From positions 1 to 22,752 of the forward strand of contig JAAZVR010000003.1 in NCBI GenBank assembly GCA_018623305.1: a stretch of 22,752 nucleotides of DNA, given 5' to 3'. This DNA is from Thiotrichales bacterium (GTDB taxonomy: Bacteria; Pseudomonadota; Gammaproteobacteria; JAAZVR01). Under the pieces are notes generated by a model, which was not told the origin of the DNA, searched no databases, and saw only the letters and a list, made by a program, of their open reading frames with translations. The position numbers and the translations under genes were made by a program. Each line of letters starts with the position of its first letter. The stretch's first letter is position 1. Positions 1-7,606 of the stretch are shown here, in pieces.

Positions 1-511
1 GGAAACCTTATCAAAAATCGTTGACTGGGATGATCGAACGACTTGCGTGTTGTTTGGCGCTGGAGCAGGTGCGGCTGTTTTAGAAGCTTCAGAAGAACCG
101 GGGATTTTGTCTTCTCATTTGCATGCGGATGGCGCACATGAAGACTTATTACATGTGCCAGATTCAACCATTGAAATGAAAGGTAACGAAGTCTTTAAAG
201 TGGCTGTGAATACCTTAGGTCGAATCGTGGATGAAACGCTTGCAGCGAATGGAATGCAAAAATCAGATGTCGATTGGTTAGTGCCACACCAAGCCAATTT
301 GCGTATTATTTCAGCGACTGCTAAAAAGCTGAAACTATCAGATGAACGCGTTGTTATTACCGTGCCTGAACATGGCAATACTTCAGCGGCTTCAATTCCA
401 TTGGCGTTGGATACCGCGGTACGAGATGGTCGTATTCAGCGTGGCGAAACTCTTTTACTCGAAGCTTTTGGTGGCGGATTCACCTGGGGCTCAGTGTTAA
501 TCAAATTTTAA
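1..511 (+). CDS. fabH: 3-oxoacyl-ACP synthase III (KAS III), C-terminal part
   Basis: This is the C-terminal ~169 residues of FabH, which condenses acetyl-CoA with malonyl-ACP to start each round of type II fatty acid synthesis in the cytosol. The reading frame is open from base 2, so the gene begins outside the window and the catalytic Cys is not visible. The other two catalytic elements are present: the His of VPHQANLRI and the Asn of HGNTSAAS, followed by the family's C-terminal EAFGGGFTWGS glycine-rich motif. The end at SVLIKF matches the usual FabH end. Ten bases separate it from fabD, in the standard fabH-fabD-fabG-acpP-fabF order, so co-transcription is likely. Internal GTG/TTG codons near base 47 are not real starts. 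Identification is very secure. Confidence 0.97.
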   Translation, partial: ETLSKIVDWDDRTTCVLFGAGAGAAVLEASEEPGILSSHLHADGAHEDLLHVPDSTIEMKGNEVFKVAVNTLGRIVDETLAANGMQKSDVDWLVPHQANLRIISATAKKLKLSDERVVITVPEHGNTSAASIPLALDTAVRDGRIQRGETLLLEAFGGGFTWGSVLIKF

Positions 512-521
512 AGGATAGACA

Positions 522-1457
522 ATGTCACTCGCATTTGTTTTCCCGGGACAAGGCTCCCAGTCAAATGGCATGATGGCTAATTTGGCAGAAGACTCATTGA
601 ATGTTCAAAAAACATTTACACAAGCTTCCGATGTTTTAGGTTACGACCTTTGGGATTTGGTTCAAAACGATGATTCAGGTCGATTAAATCAAACAGAAGT
701 CACGCAGCCTGCCATGTTGGCAGCGGGTGTTGCCGCTTATCGTGTGTGGTGTGAGCGTTCGGATACACGTCCATCTGTGATGGCAGGTCATAGCTTAGGC
801 GAATACACGGCTTTGGTTTGTGCAGGTGCTTTGCCATTTGAAGATGCGTTTCGTTTGGTTGAATTGCGTGGTCAGTTGATGCAAGAAGCGGTGCCAGCAG
901 GTGTAGGCGCAATGGCGGCTATTTTAGGGTTGACTGATGAGCAAGTCATTGAGATTTGTCAAAATGCGGCTGAAGGCGAAGTAGCGCAAGCTGTGAATTT
1001 CAACTCACCTGGTCAAGTTGTGATTGCAGGTAATAAAGATGCGATTGAGCGTGCGATGGTATTGGCGAAGGATGCAGGCGCTAAACGTGCATTGCCATTG
1101 CCAGTCTCGGTTCCGTCTCATTGTGATTTGATGAAGCCGGCTGCTGAAAAGTTGAAAATCGAATTGGATAAAGTGGATGTGAGTATGCCGTCTATCCCTG
1201 TCATTCATAACTACAATGTAGCTTTGCCAAGCAGTACGGATGGTATTAAAGAAGCTTTGACGGCTCAATTGTTCCAACCTGTACGCTGGGTTGAAACGAT
1301 TCAGAAAATGCACAATGACGGCATTCAGAATGTAGTTGAAATGGGTCCGGGAAAAGTCTTGATGGGCTTGAATAAACGAATTGAAAAATCAATGCAGGCG
1401 ATGGCGGTGTTTGATACAGCCAGCTTGCAAAAAACACTGGATGAATTGGAAGGTTAA
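522..1457 (+). CDS. fabD: Malonyl-CoA:ACP transacylase
   Basis: FabD transfers malonyl groups from CoA to the acyl carrier protein, supplying the elongation substrate for the fab enzymes. The 311-residue product is close to the usual ~310. It has the N-terminal FPGQGSQ motif, the nucleophile elbow GHSLGEY with the active Ser at about residue 91, the Arg of VELRGQ near 116 that holds the malonyl carboxylate, and the partner His in VPSHCDLM near 200. The ATG follows an AAGGA-type ribosome binding site (AAAGGATAGACA). It lies 10 bases after fabH and one base before fabG. Nothing is missing or unusual. Confidence 0.98.
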   Translation: MSLAFVFPGQGSQSNGMMANLAEDSLNVQKTFTQASDVLGYDLWDLVQNDDSGRLNQTEVTQPAMLAAGVAAYRVWCERSDTRPSVMAGHSLGEYTALVCAGALPFEDAFRLVELRGQLMQEAVPAGVGAMAAILGLTDEQVIEICQNAAEGEVAQAVNFNSPGQVVIAGNKDAIERAMVLAKDAGAKRALPLPVSVPSHCDLMKPAAEKLKIELDKVDVSMPSIPVIHNYNVALPSSTDGIKEALTAQLFQPVRWVETIQKMHNDGIQNVVEMGPGKVLMGLNKRIEKSMQAMAVFDTASLQKTLDELEG

Positions 1458-1458
1458 T

Positions 1459-2202
1459 ATGTCTTTGAATAATCAAGTTGCTTGGGTAACAGGTGCGAGT
1501 CGTGGTATTGGTAAAGCCATTGCGTTGACTTTAGCAAATGCAGGTGCGCAAGTGGTCGGTACAGCGACTTCAGACTCAGGTGCAGAAGCAATTACAGCTT
1601 ACTTTAAAGAAGCCGGTCTGAATGGTCGCGGCATCAAACTGAACGTGACGGATGCCGATGGCATCGCAGCAGCATTGAAAGATATTCAAGACAATGAAGG
1701 CGTACCAACGATTCTTGTCAACAATGCGGGTATTACTCGTGATAACTTGCTGATGCGCATGAAAGACGATGAGTGGATGGACATCATGGATACAAACTTA
1801 TCTTCTGTATTCCGTATGTCTAAATCAGTATTACGCGGTATGATGAAAGCTAAAGGTGGTCGTATCATTAATATTGCATCGGTTGTCGGTGCGATGGGTA
1901 ATGCAGGCCAGACAAACTACGCGGCTGCAAAAGCAGGTTTGATGGGTTTTTCAAAATCATTGGCTCGAGAAGTAGGTACGCGAGGCATTACAGTGAATAC
2001 TGTTGCACCGGGTTTCATCGATACGGATATGACGAAAGCTTTGCCTGAAGAACAGCGCGAAGCTTTGGCATCACAAATTCCATTAGCTCGTTTGGGTGAC
2101 GCTCAAGACATTGCAGATGCAGTTGTTTTCTTGGCAGGTTCAACGGGTGCATACATTACAGGTCAAACCCTGCATGTGAATGGCGGAATGTATATGGCGT
2201 AA
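1459..2202 (+). CDS. fabG: 3-oxoacyl-ACP reductase
   Basis: FabG is the NADPH-dependent short-chain dehydrogenase that reduces 3-oxoacyl-ACP in each elongation cycle. The Rossmann motif TGASRGIG lies at residues 11-18, NNAG at 88-91, the catalytic Ser at 141 (IASVVG) and the YAAAK Tyr/Lys pair at 154/158. The product is 247 residues. The ATG at 1459 is chosen over an in-frame upstream ATG at 1381 because the latter lies inside fabD and the protein then starts directly with the family's N-terminus. GGAAGG just upstream is a good ribosome binding site and overlaps the fabD stop. It is followed by a promoter for acpP. Confidence 0.97.
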   Translation: MSLNNQVAWVTGASRGIGKAIALTLANAGAQVVGTATSDSGAEAITAYFKEAGLNGRGIKLNVTDADGIAAALKDIQDNEGVPTILVNNAGITRDNLLMRMKDDEWMDIMDTNLSSVFRMSKSVLRGMMKAKGGRIINIASVVGAMGNAGQTNYAAAKAGLMGFSKSLAREVGTRGITVNTVAPGFIDTDMTKALPEEQREALASQIPLARLGDAQDIADAVVFLAGSTGAYITGQTLHVNGGMYMA

Positions 2203-2208
2203 AATTTC

Positions 2209-2236
2209 TTGCAACCTTTAGGGGAATTGCTAGAAT
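2209..2236 (+). promoter_or_regulatory. Candidate sigma-70 promoter for acpP
   Basis: TTGCAA (2209-2214) and TAGAAT (2231-2236) are separated by 16 bases, matching the sigma-70 consensus at 4 of 6 and 5 of 6 positions. Transcription would start near 2243 and leave a leader of about 32 bases with an AAGGA ribosome binding site before the acpP ATG. ACP is needed in much larger amounts than the fab enzymes, and acpP with its own promoter between fabG and acpP is known in other bacteria. Assigned by eye only. Confidence 0.55.
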
Positions 2237-2274
2237 AACGCTGTGTTCTTACTTATTAACTAAGGAATAAATAA

Positions 2275-2502
2275 ATGACTATTGAAGCACGTGTAAAAGC
2301 GATTGTTGCAGAGCAACTAGGTGTTGACGAATCAGAAGTAAACAATGAATCATCTTTCGTTGACGATTTGGGTGCGGACTCTTTGGACACGGTTGAGCTT
2401 GTAATGGCTTTGGAAGAAGAATTTGATGCAGAAATCCCTGATGATGAAGCTGAGAAAATCACGACTGTTCAAGCAGCGATTGATTACATCAACGCTCAGT
2501 AA
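2275..2502 (+). CDS. acpP: Acyl carrier protein
   Basis: This 75-residue, highly acidic protein carries growing acyl chains on a 4'-phosphopantetheine arm. The attachment Ser is Ser36 in the GADSLDTVEL signature; helix II and the acidic LEEEFDAEIPDDEA stretch that docks the fab enzymes follow it. Length and sequence are typical of gammaproteobacterial ACP. It is flanked by its own candidate promoter upstream and a strong terminator immediately downstream, so it can be made as a short abundant mRNA in addition to read-through from fabG. Confidence 0.99.
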   Translation: MTIEARVKAIVAEQLGVDESEVNNESSFVDDLGADSLDTVELVMALEEEFDAEIPDDEAEKITTVQAAIDYINAQ

Positions 2503-2516
2503 TCCGTCGGATTTCT

Positions 2517-2543
2517 AAAAAGGCGGCCTTGGTCGCCTTTTTC
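2517..2543 (+). terminator. Rho-independent terminator after acpP
   Basis: The 9-bp stem AAAAAGGCG / CGCCTTTTT has an 8-base loop and a run of five T that forms the 3' side of the stem. It begins 14 bases after the acpP stop. It would end the short acpP transcript; fabF expression then needs read-through or its own promoter. Confidence 0.85.
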
Positions 2544-2555
2544 TATGTATAAATT

Positions 2556-2603
2556 CAGAACCTCTTTTAAAGTACTTAAAACAACACTTTAAAAGAGGTT
2601 TTG
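2556..2603. repeat. Long perfect inverted repeat in the fabF leader
   Basis: The arms AACCTCTTTTAAAGT (2559-2573) and ACTTTAAAAGAGGTT (2586-2600) are perfectly complementary over 15 bp. They extend to 18 bp if one G-U pair is allowed (2556-2573 with 2586-2603), around a 12-base AT-rich spacer. The spacer edge (TTTTAAAGTACTTAAAA) is itself nearly palindromic. It sits between the acpP terminator and the fabF ribosome binding site. It could be an operator for a dimeric regulator, or an mRNA leader hairpin acting as an attenuator or stability element; only TTTT follows the 3' arm, so it is a poor classical terminator. Confidence 0.7.
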
Positions 2604-2626
2604 TGAATCTAAGCGAGGATAAACTC

Positions 2627-3865
2627 TTGAGTAAACGTAGAGTTGTAATTACAGGTTTGGGCATGGTCTCACCTGTGGGTTTGAATGTTGCAGAATCATG
2701 GGCCAATATTTTGGCAGGTAAAAGTGGTATTGGTTTGATTGACCACATCGATACCTCTGATTTTGCGGTAAAGTTTGGTGGTTCAGTGCGTGGTTTCGAC
2801 ATTACTGAATACATTCCTGCTAAAGAAGCCAAAAAAATGGATAAGTTTATTCATTACGGCATCGCAGCAGCAGATCAAGCCATTAAAGATTCCGGCTTAG
2901 AAGTCACAGAAGAAAACGCGGAACGCATCGGTGTTCACATCGGCTCGGGTATCGGTGGTATTGGCTCTATTGAAGACGGTGTGAAAACATTGACTGAAAA
3001 AGGCCCTCGCCGTATTTCTCCGTTCTTTGTCCCTTCAAGCATTATCAATATGATCTCAGGTAATGTGTCTATTTTGCATGGCTTGAAAGGTCCTAACTTA
3101 GGTATGGTAACGGCTTGTGCAACGGGTACACACGCAATCGGTGATGCAGCGCGTTTGATTGAATACGGTGATGCAGATGTCATGGTTGCCGGCGGTGCAG
3201 AGTTCGCTACAACGCCTTTAGGTTTGGGTGGTTTCGCAGCGGCACGTGCATTGTCGACTCGTAATGATGACCCGGCAACGGCATCGCGCCCTTGGGATAA
3301 AGACCGTGATGGTTTTGTGTTGTCGGATGGTGCAGGCGTTTTGGTATTAGAAGAATACGAACACGCAAAAGCTCGTGGTGCAGAGATCTACGCAGAGCTT
3401 TCAGGTTTCGGTATGAGCGGTGATGCTCACCATATGACCTTGCCATCACCAGGCGGTGAAGGTGCGGCGCGTTGTATGCGTGCAGCTTTGCGTAATGCAG
3501 GCCTTAATCCTGAGCAAATCCAATATGTAAATGCACATGGTACGTCAACACCAGCGGGTGATAAAGGCGAAAGCCAAGCAGTTAAAGCGGCCTTTGGTGA
3601 TCACGCATTCAACATGGCTGTAAACTCTACGAAATCGATGACAGGGCACCTTTTGGGTGCGGCCGGTGCGATTGAGGCGGTTTTTGCAACATTGGCGATT
3701 CGTGACCAAGTCTCTCCACCGACAATCAATATCTTTGAACAAGATCCAGAGTGTGATTTGGATTATGTTGCGAATACAGCGCGTGATATGAAAATCGATC
3801 ACGCTTTGTCAAATTCGTTTGGCTTTGGCGGAACGAATGGCACACTTGTCTTCTCAAAACTGTAA
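2627..3865 (+). CDS. fabF: 3-oxoacyl-ACP synthase II (KAS II)
   Basis: FabF elongates acyl-ACP by decarboxylative condensation with malonyl-ACP and governs chain length and temperature response of unsaturated fatty acids. The catalytic triad is visible: Cys164 in TACATGTHA, His304 in NAHGTSTPAGD and His341 in MTGHLLGA, with the conserved Lys336 before it. The TTG at 2627 is preferred as start: it gives MSKRRVVITGLG, the usual FabF N-terminus, and 412 residues, and has GAGG at 2615-2618 with 8-base spacing. A GTG at 2603 in the same frame would lie in the end of the leader hairpin and add eight non-family residues. The 3' end overlaps pabB. Confidence 0.96.
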   Translation: MSKRRVVITGLGMVSPVGLNVAESWANILAGKSGIGLIDHIDTSDFAVKFGGSVRGFDITEYIPAKEAKKMDKFIHYGIAAADQAIKDSGLEVTEENAERIGVHIGSGIGGIGSIEDGVKTLTEKGPRRISPFFVPSSIINMISGNVSILHGLKGPNLGMVTACATGTHAIGDAARLIEYGDADVMVAGGAEFATTPLGLGGFAAARALSTRNDDPATASRPWDKDRDGFVLSDGAGVLVLEEYEHAKARGAEIYAELSGFGMSGDAHHMTLPSPGGEGAARCMRAALRNAGLNPEQIQYVNAHGTSTPAGDKGESQAVKAAFGDHAFNMAVNSTKSMTGHLLGAAGAIEAVFATLAIRDQVSPPTINIFEQDPECDLDYVANTARDMKIDHALSNSFGFGGTNGTLVFSKL

Positions 3866-5198
3866 TTCACCGAGCTCGGTCGAGGTTCTATCTCGACCGG
3901 GCACGCGTGAAGATCTTTTTGCTCTGATCGAGAGCAATCCTGAACGTTATCCTTTTCTGTTAGACAGTGTTGCAACGCATGAAACTGCTCAGCAGTCGAT
4001 TTTATTGGCTTTTCCGCAAGAACGCTTTGAACAAAAGTCATCTGATTGTGATGTGGCCGTTTGGTTAGAAAATCAGCGCAATCAATCCCCTTTAGAAGCC
4101 GAGTCTGATCTACCTTTTATTGGTGGTTGGTTTGTTTATTACAGCTATGATTATGCTCAAACGGTTGAGCCTGTTTTAAAGGTTCCGAATCAAACGGACA
4201 ATGATTTATTGGCCTGTGCCGTGCGTGTGCCTTTTGCGATTATTTTGAATCATGAAACCCATACGCTGCAAATCATTTGCGAGAAGGCCTATTTGGGTTT
4301 GATGAGCTTATTTGAAGAAGATTGGGCGCAGTTGTATGCCTCTGATTTACGCAATTTGCCTTCGATTGCTCAAATTACTGAAGATGAGCCTCAGCAGTTT
4401 TTAGACGGTGTGGTTAAAGCCAAGCAATACATTAAAGACGGCGATGTTTTTCAGGTGAATTTATCACGAGGCTGGTCGGTTGAATTCGAGCGTGAAGTCA
4501 AGCCTTTGCAGTTGTATCGTCATTTATCAAACGCCAATCCAGCGCCTTTTGCGTGTTTGGCGCATTTAACACCCGAGCATTCGATTATCAGTTCATCGCC
4601 TGAACGTTTGGTGAAAATCCATAACGGGTGGGTGGATACACGGCCGATTGCAGGGACTCGACGTCGAGATGCTGATGCGCAAAAAGATGCGGCACTGGTT
4701 GATGAGTTAATTAACCATCCCAAAGAGCGTGCGGAGCATATTATGTTGATTGATTTGGAGCGTAATGATTTAGGGCGTATTTCGCAGCCAGGCACAGTTG
4801 AAGTCAACGAGCTGATGGTTATTGAAACTTATGAGCATGTTCATCATATCGTCTCGAATGTGCGTGGGCGTTTGCGCTCAGGCATTACTCCTGAGCAAGT
4901 CATCAAAGCGACTTTTCCTGGCGGTACGATTACGGGGTGTCCTAAAGTCCGTTGTATGCAGATTATTTATGAACTGGAGCAACAACCGCGTGGTGCTTAT
5001 ACCGGTTCGCTCGGCTACATCAGTCGAGATGGGAAAATGGATACCAATATCCTGATTCGCAGTTTTGAGCAACAAGGCAAGGCCTTTAAATTCCGAGCAG
5101 GTGCGGGCATTGTGTATGATTCGATGCCTGAGTTTGAATTGGAAGAGACGCGTCATAAAGCCAAGGGTTTATTAAGGACGTTTTCGAATGCTGATTAA
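3837..5198 (+). CDS. pabB: Aminodeoxychorismate synthase component I
   Basis: A chorismate-utilising enzyme that makes 4-amino-4-deoxychorismate for folate synthesis, working with a PabA glutaminase that is not in this window. Family motifs: DGDVFQVNLSRGW (201-213), SSSPERLV (252-259), RPIAGTRRR (269-277), DLERNDLGR (306-314), FPGGTITGCPKVRCMQI (360-376) and the C-terminal RAGAGIVYDS. The start is uncertain. ATG at 3837 gives 453 residues and overlaps the fabF end by 29 bases; ATG 3819 and TTG 3846 are alternatives. Position 272 is Ala where E. coli PabB has the Lys that forms a covalent intermediate, so an anthranilate synthase (TrpE) role cannot be excluded by motif alone. Direct linkage to pabC supports PabB. 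Confidence 0.88.
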   Translation: MAHLSSQNCNSPSSVEVLSRPGTREDLFALIESNPERYPFLLDSVATHETAQQSILLAFPQERFEQKSSDCDVAVWLENQRNQSPLEAESDLPFIGGWFVYYSYDYAQTVEPVLKVPNQTDNDLLACAVRVPFAIILNHETHTLQIICEKAYLGLMSLFEEDWAQLYASDLRNLPSIAQITEDEPQQFLDGVVKAKQYIKDGDVFQVNLSRGWSVEFEREVKPLQLYRHLSNANPAPFACLAHLTPEHSIISSSPERLVKIHNGWVDTRPIAGTRRRDADAQKDAALVDELINHPKERAEHIMLIDLERNDLGRISQPGTVEVNELMVIETYEHVHHIVSNVRGRLRSGITPEQVIKATFPGGTITGCPKVRCMQIIYELEQQPRGAYTGSLGYISRDGKMDTNILIRSFEQQGKAFKFRAGAGIVYDSMPEFELEETRHKAKGLLRTFSNAD

Positions 5199-6000
5199 TG
5201 GTCAAGTTTCAGATGTGATTGCCGCGGATGACCGAGGTTTGCAATTCGGCGATGGCATTTTTGAAACCATGACTTGGGTGAAGGGCGGTATTTTACATTG
5301 GCGTCATCATACCAAGCGTATTGAAAAGTCTCTAAAAGCGCTGTTGATTGAACCTGTTGACCGTCAGCTGTTAAAGCGAGAGATTGAACAGGCTGTCATG
5401 CAATCGGGTTTAGACAAAGCCGTTGTTAAATGTATTCTCACAAGTGGGCGAGGTGGACGAGGCTATGGACTCGCAATTGATAAAACACCCCAGCGTGTGA
5501 TTTCAGTTCACCCATTTCCTGATTTATCCGCTCATCGTGAGGGTATCGAGATGGGCGTTTCGAATGTTCAGATTGGTCATCAGCCAATGCTGGCGGGTAT
5601 AAAACACCTGAGCCGAGTTGAGTATGTATTGGCGAAACAGGATTGCATTGAACAGGGCTATCAAGATTGCTTGCTGTGTGATGCTCACCAAAATCTCATC
5701 GAGGCCACGACCAGCAATGTGTTTGCCATTAAAGGACGAACGCTTGTGACACCGACGATTGAGCAAGCGGGTGTTGCCGGTGTTGCGCGAGAAGTCTTGA
5801 TAGGCGTTGCGAATCGCTTGAACTATGAAGTTGAAGTTGTGAAAGATTTCGCTTTAGAGACACTCAGTGAATACGATGAACTGTTTTTATCCAACGCGGT
5901 AATGGGCTATGTGCCCGTTAAACGATGTGGCACGATTGAATTCTCATCGATTCAAAAAGGGCAGTATTTTTACGATTTATGGCACAACCACAGCATTTAA
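5188..6000 (+). CDS. pabC: Aminodeoxychorismate lyase
   Basis: A PLP-dependent fold-type IV enzyme that eliminates pyruvate from 4-amino-4-deoxychorismate to give p-aminobenzoate, the next step after PabB. The likely PLP Lys is Lys139 in GIKHLSR; the cofactor-phosphate region EATTSNVFAIKG and the AGVAGVAREV and DELFLSNAVMG segments are typical. It has 270 residues, as expected. The ATG lies inside the end of pabB (11-base overlap), pointing to translational coupling of the two p-aminobenzoate enzymes. A branched-chain aminotransferase or D-amino acid transaminase is the family alternative, but the context favours PabC. Confidence 0.93.
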   Translation: MLINGQVSDVIAADDRGLQFGDGIFETMTWVKGGILHWRHHTKRIEKSLKALLIEPVDRQLLKREIEQAVMQSGLDKAVVKCILTSGRGGRGYGLAIDKTPQRVISVHPFPDLSAHREGIEMGVSNVQIGHQPMLAGIKHLSRVEYVLAKQDCIEQGYQDCLLCDAHQNLIEATTSNVFAIKGRTLVTPTIEQAGVAGVAREVLIGVANRLNYEVEVVKDFALETLSEYDELFLSNAVMGYVPVKRCGTIEFSSIQKGQYFYDLWHNHSI

Positions 6001-6992
6001 TTCGATGGTTCCTAACCTCTGTGATGGTTTCAATCATTGCAGGGCTTATTTGGTTTTTGGGGTTGTTGCTTCAATTTAACCAAACGATCACACATTCTGA
6101 TAATGTAGTTTGGGTTAAACCTAATCAATCCTTTGCTCAACTGTATGATGATTTAGAAGCACGAGGTTGGGTGCATTCCAAGTTCGGTGTTCGTTTACTG
6201 AATCGTCATTTTGCTTGGTCGAAATCCATTCAAGCAGGTGAATATCAAGCTCAGTCTTTATCTTTGATTGAATTACTCAATTCGATGAAAAACGGGGATG
6301 TGATCTTAAGACCTTTTACGATTATTGAAGGTTGGAATTGGCGAAAATTACATCAAGTGGCATTGGATGCAGGTGTGTTTGCAAGCATTGATTCTGATGC
6401 TGAAATCAGTCGAAAGCGCATCGCCAAGGCCTTAAATATCAAACCACAAGCATTGGATTCAGATTTGATGCCCGAAACCTATCACTTGGCGAAAGGCAGT
6501 AATTGGTTGGGTTTTATTGCTCAAGCCAATCAGTTGCATGAAGCGCGTTTAGCTCAATTTTGGGAAAATACGCCTAATAAACCGATTGATTCGCCTCAAA
6601 AGGCCTACATTTTGGCGTCATTGATTGAGATGGAATCCAGAGTGGAGCGTGAATTTCCCGTGATTGCTTCGGTGTTTTACAATCGTTTGGATAAAAAAAT
6701 GCGCTTACAATCCGATCCGACGGTGATTTATGCGATGGGTCAGGCCTACAAAGGCAATATTCGCAAAAAAGATTTGCGCCAAAAACATCCGTTTAATACT
6801 TATACAATCGAAGGGTTGCCGCCGGGAGCGATTGCTTATGTCAGTGATGCCGTTTTAAAAGCGGCGCTGAACCCAACGCAGACGGATTATTATTATTTTG
6901 TGGCGAAAGGCGATGGCACGCATTATTTCAGTCGCACTTTAAAAGAACACAACCGTGCTGTACGGAAATTTATATTAAAGGATACACCATGA
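5979..6992 (+). CDS. mltG: Endolytic murein transglycosylase
   Basis: MltG (YceG) cleaves nascent glycan strands at the inner membrane and is thought to set glycan chain ends. The 337-residue protein has one N-terminal membrane segment at about 14-33, a LysM-like region, then the YceG/MltG catalytic domain. The catalytic Glu lies in the LASLIEMES motif (Glu217/Glu219), followed by ASVFYNRL, MRLQSDPTVIYAMG and NTYTIEGLPPGAI, all conserved. The ATG overlaps the pabC end by 22 bases, with no clear ribosome binding site, suggesting coupling. It keeps the classic pabC-mltG-tmk-holB order. Confidence 0.95.
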   Translation: MAQPQHLIRWFLTSVMVSIIAGLIWFLGLLLQFNQTITHSDNVVWVKPNQSFAQLYDDLEARGWVHSKFGVRLLNRHFAWSKSIQAGEYQAQSLSLIELLNSMKNGDVILRPFTIIEGWNWRKLHQVALDAGVFASIDSDAEISRKRIAKALNIKPQALDSDLMPETYHLAKGSNWLGFIAQANQLHEARLAQFWENTPNKPIDSPQKAYILASLIEMESRVEREFPVIASVFYNRLDKKMRLQSDPTVIYAMGQAYKGNIRKKDLRQKHPFNTYTIEGLPPGAIAYVSDAVLKAALNPTQTDYYYFVAKGDGTHYFSRTLKEHNRAVRKFILKDTP

Positions 6993-7606
6993 CCGCTCGA
7001 TTTATCACATTTGAAGGCTCAGAAGGCGCGGGTAAAACCACTCAGCTGAATACGGTCAAAGCGTTTTTAGAAAGCCAAGGCCAGACGGTTGTAGTGACGC
7101 GTGAACCGGGTGGAACGCCTTTGGCCGAGCGTATCCGTGATTTATTGCTGGACAGCGCAAATGAGACGATGTGCGATGACACCGAGTTATTGTTGATGTT
7201 TGCCGCGCGCGCCCAGCACATAGCCGAGGTGATTCAGCCCGCTTTAGATAGAGGCGATTGGGTATTGTCGGATCGCTTTACTGATGCCTCATTTGCTTAT
7301 CAAGGCGGTGGGCGTGGGTTGTCCGCACAGCGCATTGCCCAATTGGCTGAGTTTGTGCAAGGTGAATTACAGCCTCAAGTCACTTTGTTATTTGATTTGC
7401 CGATTGAGGTGGGTATGGAGCGCGCCAGAGCGCGTGGCTGTTTGGATCGATTTGAGCGTAGTGGAACAGAATTTTTTGAGCGTGTGCGTCAGGCCTATTT
7501 AGCGCAGGCTCAGGCAGAACCGATGCGCATTAAAGTGATTGATGCCGCACAGGATTTAGACTCTGTGACGGCGCAAGTGGAGGCTTTGTGTCAGAGCTTA
7601 ATTTAG
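6989..7606 (+). CDS. tmk: Thymidylate kinase
   Basis: Phosphorylates dTMP to dTDP with ATP, the last specific step to dTTP. The 205-residue protein has the P-loop GSEGAGKT at 10-17, TREPGGTPLAE, the DRF motif at 95-97 followed by AYQGGGRG for dTMP binding, and an arginine-rich lid RARARG at about 145-150, as in the E. coli-type enzyme. Its ATG overlaps the mltG TGA (ATGA), after an AAAGGA ribosome binding site. It overlaps holB by 19 bases. Confidence 0.98.
   Translation: MTARFITFEGSEGAGKTTQLNTVKAFLESQGQTVVVTREPGGTPLAERIRDLLLDSANETMCDDTELLLMFAARAQHIAEVIQPALDRGDWVLSDRFTDASFAYQGGGRGLSAQRIAQLAEFVQGELQPQVTLLFDLPIEVGMERARARGCLDRFERSGTEFFERVRQAYLAQAQAEPMRIKVIDAAQDLDSVTAQVEALCQSLI

Noticed and set aside
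1381..1458. Longer fabG start inside fabD
   Set aside because: The extra residues do not match FabG, and the ATG at 1459 has its own GGAAGG site.
3877..3899. 8-bp perfect hairpin (CGGTCGAG / CTCGACCG) just after the fabF stop
   Set aside because: No T run follows and it lies inside the pabB reading frame, which must start upstream of it. Not a terminator; perhaps a chance or mRNA-stability structure.
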